Assembly (NCBI GenBank): GCA_021820805.1
Contig: JAKADF010000085.1
Location: forward strand, 4,280-9,537
Length of the DNA: 5,258 nt
Direction of reading: 5' to 3'
From: Bacillota bacterium
GTDB lineage: Bacteria; Bacillota; Bacilli; Alicyclobacillales; Alicyclobacillaceae
The stretch's first letter is position 1. The number at the start of each line of letters is the position of its first letter. Shown in pieces: positions 1 through 4,814 of this stretch. Position numbers and translations under genes: made by a program. A model generated the notes under the pieces. The model was not told the origin of the DNA and did no database searches. It was given only the letters and a program-made list of their open reading frames with translations.

Positions 1-1
1 G

Positions 2-976
2 GGTACAGAGCGCATTTATTGCGAAAGGAGAATTGTTGGAGCCTCCGACAATCAGTACGGAACAGTTATCGTTATAGGAAATCACCGAATTTCTTCTGAG
101 GATGAGCTTCTTTTAGGACGTGCCCAGGAGATTCTTGGAATAGAATTGTTCTATAAGCAATTGTTGGTACGTGCAAGTCATCAAAGCATTGAGGATCTAT
201 TTCGAACTCTGCTTGAGAGCGGTGGGCAAACAACGGTGTCAACCATGGAACGATGCAGAAGGTTAGGAAAAGCGTCTGACCGTTTGCCTCTTGTAATGCT
301 TGTACGAATTTCTGACAGAAGCAAGATAGAGAATGTAGTAAGTAAATTGGTTGGTTTGGAAATGGTATACTCCCCTTTTATTTACAAAGGGAATGTAGTT
401 CTGATAGTTGATAAAGAAACACGCACTCAATTTGGCTCAAATATCAATGATTTGCTGAACTATGTGTATAATCACTTAACCAAAAGTATTAAGGGGTTTA
501 AGCCGATTATCACCACAGGACAGACTTTGGATGACTGGTCGAACCTGTTAAAAAGTTATTCTCAAGCCCATGATATTGCCGAATTTCTCTCGGTCGTAAA
601 CGCGGATGATAATGCAGTAACTCCTGTAGGAAGTTATGAACAATATGAATTGGCATTAATGTTTATTCATAGTGTTCATCATCCTGAACTTTTTAGTCTA
701 TATCGTCGGTTAATAGATCCACTTACAGATGAAAAAGGCGAACATCAATCAGAGCTAATTGTGACTGCTTTCGAATTTCTACAATGTAATGGCAACTATT
801 CAAAGGCTGCAGAGCGATTGCATATGTCGGTTGCGGGTTTACGATATCGACTTGATAAGATTGCAGGATTGTGCGGTGTCGACTGGGACGATATGAACGA
901 CCGAGTGAACCTTTGGGTTGCTATAACGATTCATTTCTCAATACAAAATGGGTTTCGTTATTCTAAAAAGTTTTAA
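2..976 (+). CDS. PucR/CdaR-family transcriptional regulator, 5' end outside the window
   Basis: The frame is open from the left edge, so 324 residues of a longer protein are visible. PucR/CdaR-type proteins are DNA-binding regulators, often activators of catabolic genes that sense a substrate through an N-terminal domain. Seen in order: the tail of what looks like a GAF-type sensor domain (the stretch ending around 'ISSEDELLLGRAQEILGIEL'); a central GGDEF-like/CdaR-type domain (about nt 270-600); and a C-terminal helix-turn-helix of the HTH_30 type (about nt 750-940) with the family pattern 'NYSKAAERLHMSVAGLRYRL'. A TTG at 146 could be read as a start, but it lacks a convincing ribosome site and would cut off the sensor tail, so I treat the gene as partial. 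It stops 19 nt before the monooxygenase-type reductase, suggesting co-transcription or control of that pathway. Family call is firm; the effector is unknown. Confidence 0.88.
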   Translation, partial: GTERIYCERRIVGASDNQYGTVIVIGNHRISSEDELLLGRAQEILGIELFYKQLLVRASHQSIEDLFRTLLESGGQTTVSTMERCRRLGKASDRLPLVMLVRISDRSKIENVVSKLVGLEMVYSPFIYKGNVVLIVDKETRTQFGSNINDLLNYVYNHLTKSIKGFKPIITTGQTLDDWSNLLKSYSQAHDIAEFLSVVNADDNAVTPVGSYEQYELALMFIHSVHHPELFSLYRRLIDPLTDEKGEHQSELIVTAFEFLQCNGNYSKAAERLHMSVAGLRYRLDKIAGLCGVDWDDMNDRVNLWVAITIHFSIQNGFRYSKKF

Positions 977-995
977 TCAAACGGGGTGGTTTGAT

Positions 996-2024
996 ATGAG
1001 TATAGCGAATGAGGGATTAGAAAAATTTTCTATTCAAATGGTACCGAGTGGAAGAGAAATTCGCTGCGCATCAGATCAAACCGTTTTGGATGCAGCGATT
1101 CGCAGCGGAATGTCGGTACCATATGGGTGCAGGCATGGGAACTGTTCATCTTGTAAAGCGAAGGTAGTCGATGGGGATTATGAATTGATGAATCGTATCT
1201 CGGAATTTGCCTTAATGGGGTTTGAACGAGATGAGGGATATATTTTAATGTGCAGCACCTTACCGTGCAGCGACTTGGTTATAGAGGTTGAGGAAGATGA
1301 AGAACCTGGTGTTAGATTATTTCCCGTCTACGACTTCAATGGACAAGTGGTTAGTAACGAGAGGGTAACCCCAGACATCCACATTATTCGCATTCAACTT
1401 TCTGACCCGGTGGATTTACATTATGCGGCAGGACAGTACTTTGAATTTAATGTCCCAGGGTTAGATGATACAAGAGCGTATTCTATGGCGAATGAATATA
1501 CGCCTAGTGGTTTATTAGAATTCTATGTAAAGCTAATTCCGCATGGGAAAGGGTCTACATATTTGACATCATTACAAACTGGAGATGTTGTAAGTGGTTC
1601 TGGTCCGTACGGGCGAATGCAGTTACGTACATTAGATAAGGATATCGTATTTATCGCAGGGGGCTCGGGGCTTGCCCCAATCAAAGCACTGCTCGAGTCA
1701 GCTTTTGCTCAGAATTTCTCACATCAGGCTTGGCTTTTCTACGGAGCACGTACTACTAAAGATCTGTTTTTAATTGAACAGTGGCGTAGTTGGAAAGAGC
1801 AGTATCCGAATTTTCATTTTGTACCTGCTTTGTCTAACCTTGAAGAGCATGAGATGTGGGATGGCGAGGAAGGTTACATTGCTGATGTTGTGTCTAGGTC
1901 GTTCGAAAGTTTAAATAATACAGATGTGTATTTGTGTGGGCCGCCCATTATGATTCAAACAACACAAAAAAGTTTGTACAAACTTGGTGTTCGTAGCTCA
2001 TCTATTTATTATGATGAATTTTAA
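996..2024 (+). CDS. Ferredoxin-NAD(P)H reductase component of a soluble di-iron (phenol/alkane-type) monooxygenase
   Basis: A 342-residue two-part electron-transfer protein: NADH to FAD to [2Fe-2S] to a partner oxygenase, in the cytoplasm. The N-terminal plant-type ferredoxin domain (about 10-104) has cluster ligands Cys45, Cys50, Cys53 and Cys86 (C-x4-C-x2-C-x32-C). The block 'FALMGFERDEGYILMC' resembles reductases of phenol hydroxylase (DmpP-like) and propane/methane monooxygenases. The FAD domain has RAYS at 160-163 and the NAD domain has GGSGLAP at 222-228 and CGPP at 314-317; length is normal for the family. I chose ATG 996 because GGGGTGGT lies 5 nt upstream and the earlier in-frame ATG at 948 sits inside the preceding gene without a ribosome site. 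No hydroxylase or coupling-protein gene is in the window, so the oxidised substrate cannot be named; a Rieske-type oxygenase or another acceptor is less likely. Confidence 0.9.
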   Translation: MSIANEGLEKFSIQMVPSGREIRCASDQTVLDAAIRSGMSVPYGCRHGNCSSCKAKVVDGDYELMNRISEFALMGFERDEGYILMCSTLPCSDLVIEVEEDEEPGVRLFPVYDFNGQVVSNERVTPDIHIIRIQLSDPVDLHYAAGQYFEFNVPGLDDTRAYSMANEYTPSGLLEFYVKLIPHGKGSTYLTSLQTGDVVSGSGPYGRMQLRTLDKDIVFIAGGSGLAPIKALLESAFAQNFSHQAWLFYGARTTKDLFLIEQWRSWKEQYPNFHFVPALSNLEEHEMWDGEEGYIADVVSRSFESLNNTDVYLCGPPIMIQTTQKSLYKLGVRSSSIYYDEF

Positions 2025-2069
2025 AGAAATTCTTGCTCTTGCTTTGCTCACCCGATGAGTTCACTTAAC

Positions 2070-2112
2070 ACTCATACAAAAGAGCCACTAAAGGTGGGCC
2101 TTTTGTATGAGT
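2070..2112. terminator. Strong hairpin, probable bidirectional rho-independent terminator
   Basis: A 13-bp perfect inverted repeat (ACTCATACAAAAG at 2070-2082 with CTTTTGTATGAGT at 2100-2112) encloses a GC-rich inner stem (GCCAC 2084-2088 with GTGGGC 2094-2099, one bulge on each side) and a TAAAG loop. The core has AAAA before and TTTT after the GC-rich stem, so it could end transcription from either strand. It lies 45 nt after the reductase stop and before the transporter promoter region. Confidence 0.7.
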
Positions 2113-2147
2113 AGGAATTAGTGTGTGGGTCGTATAAGGGTGTTTTT

Positions 2148-2176
2148 TTTATATAGTCTGGTGCTAAACTTATAAG
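2148..2176 (+). promoter_or_regulatory. Candidate sigma-A-type promoter for the transporter unit
   Basis: TTTATA at 2148-2153 (4 of 6 to TTGACA) and TATAAG at 2171-2176 (5 of 6 to TATAAT) are separated by 17 bp, giving a predicted start near 2183, about 75 nt before the coding start. An 8-T run (2143-2150) lies just upstream. The -10 box overlaps the left half of the inverted repeat at 2172-2213. Prediction by eye only. Confidence 0.4.
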
Positions 2177-2213
2177 GAAGTCAAATTAAGATTTTAGATA
2201 CAGACATCCTTAT
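2172..2213. repeat. Inverted repeat over the -10 box of the transporter promoter (operator or leader hairpin)
   Basis: ATAAGGAAGTC (2172-2182) and GACATCCTTAT (2203-2213) are inverted copies with one mismatch, 31 bp apart start to start (about three helical turns). Weaker matching extends outward (AAACTT against AAATTT). The left half overlaps the candidate -10 element and the right half lies just past the predicted start, an arrangement that would suit a repressor operator. It could instead fold in the transcript with a 20-nt loop. Confidence 0.4.
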
Positions 2214-2257
2214 CAAATTTACGTTTCTGGTGTGGAATCGATTCGGAGGAACAAATC

Positions 2258-3235
2258 TTGAAAGCAGTCTTATTGGGAATTTTTGCGTCTTTTTTTTTCG
2301 CAGCTACTTTTGTGTTGAACAAGTTAATGAGTGATGGTGGAGGAAGTTGGATTTGGAGTTCTTCATTGCGCTTCATTTTCATGCTTCCTCTATTATTAAT
2401 AATCGTGCTGGCGCGAAAAGATTTTATAACATTAGTAAAAGAGATTGGTCGTCATCCTTGGCAGTGGTTATGGTGGAGTTTCATCGGGTTTGGATTATTT
2501 TATGCTCCGTTATGTTTTGCCGCTGCCTATAGTCCTGCGTGGTTAGTAGCGGGTACATGGCAATTTACAATTATTGCAGGTTCACTTTTAGTTCCACTTT
2601 TTCACGAAACGCTTCAAACTAAGGATAGAATAATGAAGATTAGGAAGCGCATTCCCTTTAGAAGAATGGGAATGTCTTTAATTATTTTCATAGGAATCAT
2701 TATTATGGAATGGTCGCAAGCATCGCGGGTGTCTATTCGCGATATGTTACTCGGGATTCTTCCAATAGTCATTGCTACATTTGCATATCCGCTGGGAAAT
2801 AGAAAAATGATGGAACTTTGTACTGGCAGGATTGATGCTTACCAAAGAACTCTGGGGATGACGATTTTCAGTATGCCTTTTTGGTTGGTTCTGTCAATTT
2901 ATCAGCTGTTCGGACATGGATTGCCCAGTCGTGTACAATCACTTCAAGCTTTGATTGTGGCTGTATTTTCAGGCGTCATTGCTACTGTGCTGTTTTTCAC
3001 GGCGACGGATACGGTTCAAAGTAATGTCAACCAGTTGGCAGTTGTAGAAGCGACTCAGTCTGGAGAAGTCGTGTTTACTTTAATTGGAGAGATTGTTCTT
3101 ATACCGGGAACTAAAATTTCTATTGCCGGATTTTCAGGGCTTTGTTTTGTAGTCATTGGTATGATAATGCACAGTTTTATTTCATCCCGTAAACAGCATC
3201 CCCTCAATGACGATAAAATAAATATTACATGTTAG
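2258..3235 (+). CDS. DMT-superfamily multidrug-efflux-like membrane transporter (EmrE/EamA type)
   Basis: A 325-residue polytopic inner-membrane protein with about ten hydrophobic segments, roughly at 1-23, 33-52, 70-90, 92-115, 137-152, 163-180, 200-218, 229-248, 265-284 and 288-308. A basic cytoplasmic loop (about 117-139, rich in K and R) splits it into two halves. This is the layout of drug/metabolite transporters; overall pattern and length best match the 'multidrug resistance efflux transporter' (EmrE-like) branch. Such proteins usually export small organic compounds or metabolites by proton exchange, but the substrate here cannot be read from sequence. The TTG start is supported by CGGAGGA at 2244-2250, about 7 nt upstream. 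Its TAG stop overlaps the ATG of a following small ORF. Distance from the monooxygenase unit and the hairpin between them argue for separate transcription. Confidence 0.85.
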   Translation: MKAVLLGIFASFFFAATFVLNKLMSDGGGSWIWSSSLRFIFMLPLLLIIVLARKDFITLVKEIGRHPWQWLWWSFIGFGLFYAPLCFAAAYSPAWLVAGTWQFTIIAGSLLVPLFHETLQTKDRIMKIRKRIPFRRMGMSLIIFIGIIIMEWSQASRVSIRDMLLGILPIVIATFAYPLGNRKMMELCTGRIDAYQRTLGMTIFSMPFWLVLSIYQLFGHGLPSRVQSLQALIVAVFSGVIATVLFFTATDTVQSNVNQLAVVEATQSGEVVFTLIGEIVLIPGTKISIAGFSGLCFVVIGMIMHSFISSRKQHPLNDDKINITC

Positions 3236-3315
3236 AACGATGGGAGCAGCGTTTCTTAAACTATTGCAGTCCTTCATTAAAATTAATGAGAGAAGCGTGG
3301 ACAGATTATGGATAG
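3229..3315 (+). CDS. Small 28-residue ORF overlapping the transporter stop
   Basis: The ATG lies inside the transporter 3' end: start ATG 3229-3231 and transporter stop TAG 3233-3235 overlap in ATGTTAG. It runs 28 codons to TAG 3313-3315 and begins MLERWEQRFLNY. It has no Shine-Dalgarno site of its own, so translation would depend on ribosomes finishing the transporter. Composition (Trp, Arg, Glu and Tyr rich, no internal biased run) looks protein-like, but 28 codons is too short to prove coding. It may alternatively be the 5' part of a 77-codon gene joined to the next ORF by a frameshift. No family recognised. Confidence 0.4.
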   Translation: MLERWEQRFLNYCSPSLKLMREAWTDYG

Positions 3316-3457
3316 CAGACCGCCATTATTTTATTCCCATAAGGAATTGGATGATATCGGTAAGAGCCGAAAAAAAAATCCTCGCGCTCCATGGGGGCCA
3401 ATTATTGCTCTGGTTATTCTTATTTTAGTAGTTGTAATGATTTTTACACATTATTAA
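3308..3457 (+). CDS. Small single-pass membrane protein, 49 residues
   Basis: The ORF starts at ATG 3308, overlapping the stop of the 28-codon ORF (ATGGATAG), and ends at TAA 3455-3457. The N-terminal half is hydrophilic (begins MDSRPPLFYSHKELDD) with a basic patch KSRKKNPR at about 19-26. A clean transmembrane helix follows at about 30-46 (Ile, Leu and Val rich) and a three-residue tail THY. By the positive-inside rule the N-terminus would be cytoplasmic. The upstream ribosome site is weak (GAGAGAAG, about 12 nt away), so translational coupling is likely. The longer overlapping frame at 3240-3428 has a less protein-like composition. Family and function are unknown; the position suggests a link to the transporter. 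Confidence 0.55.
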   Translation: MDSRPPLFYSHKELDDIGKSRKKNPRAPWGPIIALVILILVVVMIFTHY

Positions 3458-3522
3458 CCTGCCTGCTTTCCTTTGGATAATGTATATTACAAAATTAACT
3501 TGAATTTTTTTATTCGATACTG

Positions 3523-3546
3523 TCAACAAATGTATCATTTTGTCGA
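3523..3546. repeat. Operator-like imperfect palindrome upstream of riboswitch 1
   Basis: TCAACAAATG (3523-3532) and CATTTTGTCGA (3536-3546) are near-perfect inverted copies around TAT, allowing one extra base and one mismatch. A second short inverted pair, GATAC 3516-3520 and GTATC 3532-3536, overlaps it. The site lies just before a possible -10 box (TACAAT 3556-3561), where a repressor or activator could act. Confidence 0.3.
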
Positions 3547-3561
3547 ATTCTATAGTACAAT
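3532..3561 (+). promoter_or_regulatory. Possible promoter for the riboswitch 1/receiver unit
   Basis: TACAAT at 3556-3561 matches 5 of 6 bases of a sigma-A -10 box. The best -35 at a workable distance (GTATCA 3532-3537, 18-bp spacer) matches only 3 of 6, so an activator may be needed or the true promoter may be elsewhere in 3480-3590. A start near 3568 would put the aptamer close to the 5' end of the RNA, as expected. The stretch 3458-3593 holds no gene that I can see. Confidence 0.25.
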
Positions 3562-3593
3562 GTCGTTAAATGAGAAGAATTAAATTACATAGA

Positions 3594-3672
3594 TATTGGC
3601 AAACGCTCTGAAAAGTGCGGACGCAAAGCTACGGGTCTACGGACGGATGTCTATGATCGCCGGGTTGCAACT
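3594..3672 (+). ncRNA. Cyclic-di-GMP-I (GEMM-I) riboswitch aptamer, copy 1
   Basis: This matches the GEMM-I consensus: a GGCAAACG entry strand (3598-3605), a first hairpin CGCTCT-GAAA-AGTGCG with the GNRA tetraloop that docks into the second helix, the linker GACGCAAAGC, then ACGGGTCTA as tetraloop-receptor side, a short variable apical stem (GGAC/GTCT, 3641-3652) and the return strand TATGATCGCCGGGTTGC. A 22-nt block (3618-3639) and a 19-nt block (3651-3669) are identical to copy 2. GEMM-I RNAs bind cyclic di-GMP and control motility, surface and biofilm genes. The aptamer lies about 120 nt before the receiver start, with a terminator-like hairpin between. Identity is firm; edges are approximate. 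Confidence 0.93.
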
Positions 3673-3675
3673 TTT

Positions 3676-3703
3676 GGGCTCTGCGTGTTTGCGGGGTCTT
3701 TTT
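3676..3703 (+). terminator. Riboswitch 1 expression-platform terminator
   Basis: GGGCTCTGCG (3676-3685) can pair along all ten positions with TGCGGGGTCT (3690-3699), five of the pairs being G-U wobbles, around a TGTT loop; TTTTT follows (3699-3703). It starts 7 nt after the aptamer core. The aptamer entry strand GCAAACGC (3599-3606) can pair over 8 positions with 3685-3692 in the terminator, which would prevent it forming. This suggests that ligand binding frees the terminator, giving c-di-GMP-dependent shut-off (inference). Confidence 0.55.
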
Positions 3704-3793
3704 CTGTTTGGAACAAAATAAATGTTTAGTTTCGTAACGAAATTCATTCGTTTCAGCAGTTTCCTTTTGAGAAAGTACCAAAGGGGATTAATT

Positions 3794-4165
3794 ATGCGGA
3801 TCATGATAGTCGACAACTCGAAATTTATGCGAACTTTCATCCGGAATACGGTAACTGACTGCGGTTGGGACGTTGTAGGTGAAGCATCCGATGGAAGCGA
3901 GGCAGTACAGTTATATGCTAAGTGCAACCCGGATGTCGTTACCATGGATATAACAATGGTAAGGATGAATGGTGTAGAAGCGGTACGGGCTTTAATCGCA
4001 AAATTTCCCTCTGCTATTGTTGTGATGGTTTCTGCAATCGAGCAGCAAGTAGCCATGGTTCAAGCAATACAGGCGGGAGCCGTGGGGTATGTAGCGAAGC
4101 CCTTTAAGAGTTACGAGTTAAACCAGGAAATTCGCAGGGTATCAAGAGGGAGAAAAAGTGATTAG
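3794..4165 (+). CDS. Stand-alone CheY-like response-regulator receiver protein
   Basis: A 123-residue cytoplasmic single-domain receiver. Phosphotransfer residues are visible: acidic pocket Asp7 (next residue Asn8 where Asp is usual), phosphoacceptor Asp52 in 'PDVVTMDITM', Ser80 and Lys102 in 'AKPF'. It resembles Bacillus-type CheY closely around 'VTMDITM' and 'AIQAGA', but the usual Pro after 'DITM' is Val and the usual 'MDG' is 'MNG'. No output domain, so it should act by binding a partner such as a flagellar switch or another regulator. I chose ATG 3794 because AAAGGGG lies 7 nt upstream and the domain's first strand starts there; ATG 3722 would add 24 unrelated residues and lies just after the terminator. 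Expression should respond to c-di-GMP through the leader. Whether it is a chemotaxis CheY cannot be said, since no che or flagellar gene is present here. Confidence 0.9.
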   Translation: MRIMIVDNSKFMRTFIRNTVTDCGWDVVGEASDGSEAVQLYAKCNPDVVTMDITMVRMNGVEAVRALIAKFPSAIVVMVSAIEQQVAMVQAIQAGAVGYVAKPFKSYELNQEIRRVSRGRKSD

Positions 4166-4217
4166 GAATTGCAAAAATTGCGGACAGCGTTATTTCCGAT
4201 GGACGAGTACTAGTTAA
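4158..4217 (+). CDS. Possible 19-residue CxxC micropeptide
   Basis: GTG 4158 overlaps the receiver stop (GTGATTAG) and has GGGAG about 5 nt upstream, a good ribosome site. The product begins MIRNCKNCGQRYF and stops at TAA 4215-4217. The C-x2-C-G start resembles the first knuckle of a small zinc ribbon, but the second Cys pair is absent. It could be a metal-binding micropeptide, a relic of a truncated zinc-ribbon gene, or chance. The remaining 72 nt to the next gene show only a 6-bp hairpin (GTGTAT 4241-4246 with ATACAC 4254-4259). Confidence 0.25.
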   Translation: MIRNCKNCGQRYFRWTSTS

Positions 4218-4289
4218 ATGGATCGACAAAATTTGATGAAGTGTATGTGAAGAATACACACTCTACTGCGAAAGTGAGGTGACAAATAA

Positions 4290-4640
4290 TTGGATATTGG
4301 AAAGGAATTGCAATATAAAAGAGAGCAATTGGGGATTAGTTTAGAAAAGATTGAGCACTTAACGAAAATACAGAAACGGTATCTAAGGGCGATTGAAATA
4401 GGTGATTGGAGCAAACTTCCGGAATTTGCATATACGCGTGGATTCATAGTTTCATACGCACGTGCAGTGGGGATGGAACTTTCGGAATTACAGATAAAGT
4501 TTAACTCAGTTGAAGATAATCTTAAGGCTTCAAGTCACAACAATAATAGTGGCACCGTTCAGGAAGAACATAGATCTTATTACAGTGGACTTATTAACAG
4601 GATAATAAATTTGTTTAAGATTGCTAGAGCAAAGAGCTGA
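4290..4640 (+). CDS. HTH_25 (RodZ N-terminal-like) helix-turn-helix protein without a membrane anchor
   Basis: A 116-residue protein. Residues 1-71 form a Cro/C1-like helix-turn-helix of the HTH_25 type found at the N-terminus of RodZ, with the family pattern from 'LGISLEKIEHLTKIQKRYL' through 'IEIGDWSKLPEFAYTRGFI' to 'SYARAVG'. RodZ normally continues with a transmembrane helix and a periplasmic domain; here a polar linker (about 72-95, with NNNS) leads to a basic amphipathic tail (about 100-116), so it appears soluble. It may bind DNA or interact with MreB-like or membrane partners. TTG 4290 is chosen because GTGAGGTGA ends about 8 nt upstream, a strong ribosome site. It follows the receiver by 124 nt and has no promoter that I can recognise, so it is probably on the riboswitch 1 transcript. 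The family is clear, the role is not. Confidence 0.85.
   Translation: MDIGKELQYKREQLGISLEKIEHLTKIQKRYLRAIEIGDWSKLPEFAYTRGFIVSYARAVGMELSELQIKFNSVEDNLKASSHNNNSGTVQEEHRSYYSGLINRIINLFKIARAKS
4579..4606 (+). promoter_or_regulatory. Candidate promoter inside the 3' end of the HTH gene, for riboswitch 2
   Basis: ATTACA at 4579-4584 (4 of 6) and GATAAT at 4601-4606 (5 of 6) are separated by 16 bp. A start near 4613 would give a leader of about 45 nt before aptamer 2. Because the aptamer starts only some 15 nt after the HTH stop, a promoter for an independent second unit would have to lie within this gene; read-through from upstream is the alternative. Confidence 0.35.
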
Positions 4641-4654
4641 TGTGAAAAATCTTC

Positions 4655-4735
4655 CATGGGCAAACGTGCTGAAAAGCACGGACGCAAAGCTACGGGTCTA
4701 AGGGTCTATTCGCCTATGATCGCCGGGTTGCACCG
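4655..4735 (+). ncRNA. Cyclic-di-GMP-I (GEMM-I) riboswitch aptamer, copy 2
   Basis: It has the same architecture as copy 1: GGCAAACG (4659-4666), a perfect first hairpin CGTGCT-GAAA-AGCACG (4665-4680), GACGCAAAGC, ACGGGTCTA, a different apical stem (AGG/CCT around 4701-4715) and the return strand TATGATCGCCGGGTTGC. The conserved blocks are identical to copy 1 while the apical loop and outer flanks differ, so this is a diverged duplicate under constraint. It follows the HTH stop by about 15 nt and leads the second receiver gene. Confidence 0.93.
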
Positions 4736-4765
4736 TTTCGCTTCTCGTTTTGAAGCTATAACCAG

Positions 4766-4810
4766 GCCCCTTTGTGTCCATCTTGCTTATACTTTGAACA
4801 GGGGGCTTTT
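4766..4810 (+). terminator. Riboswitch 2 expression-platform hairpin that also holds the ribosome site
   Basis: GCCCCTT (4766-4772) pairs with AGGGGGC (4800-4806), six Watson-Crick pairs and one wobble, around a 27-nt loop; TTTT follows (4807-4810), as in an intrinsic terminator. The right arm AGGGGG is also the only Shine-Dalgarno-like sequence before the GTG start at 4815. The aptamer return strand CCGGGTT (4723-4729) can pair with AACCAGG (4760-4766) at 6 of 7 positions, a possible anti-terminator. A smaller hairpin, GCTTC/GAAGC, lies at 4740-4756. Confidence 0.45.
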
Positions 4811-4814
4811 CGTC

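Noticed and set aside
948..995. Upstream ATG for the reductase
   Set aside because: It sits inside the regulator gene without a Shine-Dalgarno site, and the added residues are not part of the ferredoxin fold.
3240..3428. 62-codon + strand frame after the transporter
   Set aside because: It overlaps the 28- and 49-codon ORFs in a third frame, has no ribosome site, and its product lacks a coherent domain pattern, whereas the 3308 frame gives a clean membrane peptide.
3491..3511. AAAATT/AATTTT hairpin with a T run as a terminator after the 49-codon ORF
   Set aside because: The stem is only A-T pairs, too weak to call a terminator; it may be AT-rich promoter context.
3722..3793. N-terminal 24-residue extension of the first receiver (ATG 3722)
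   Set aside because: No good ribosome site, it lies directly after the terminator, and the added residues are outside the receiver fold. ATG 3794 has AAAGGGG at proper distance.
3637..4056. 139-codon minus-strand frame opposite riboswitch 1 and the receiver
   Set aside because: It is antisense to a well-supported gene and aptamer; its composition reflects the complement of the receiver codons.
4214..4447. 77-codon minus-strand frame opposite the HTH gene
   Set aside because: It is a shadow of the HTH_25 coding region.
3594..4735. Tandem aptamers as one cooperative riboswitch
   Set aside because: The two copies are about 1 kb apart with genes between, each with its own downstream hairpin, so they are separate switches.
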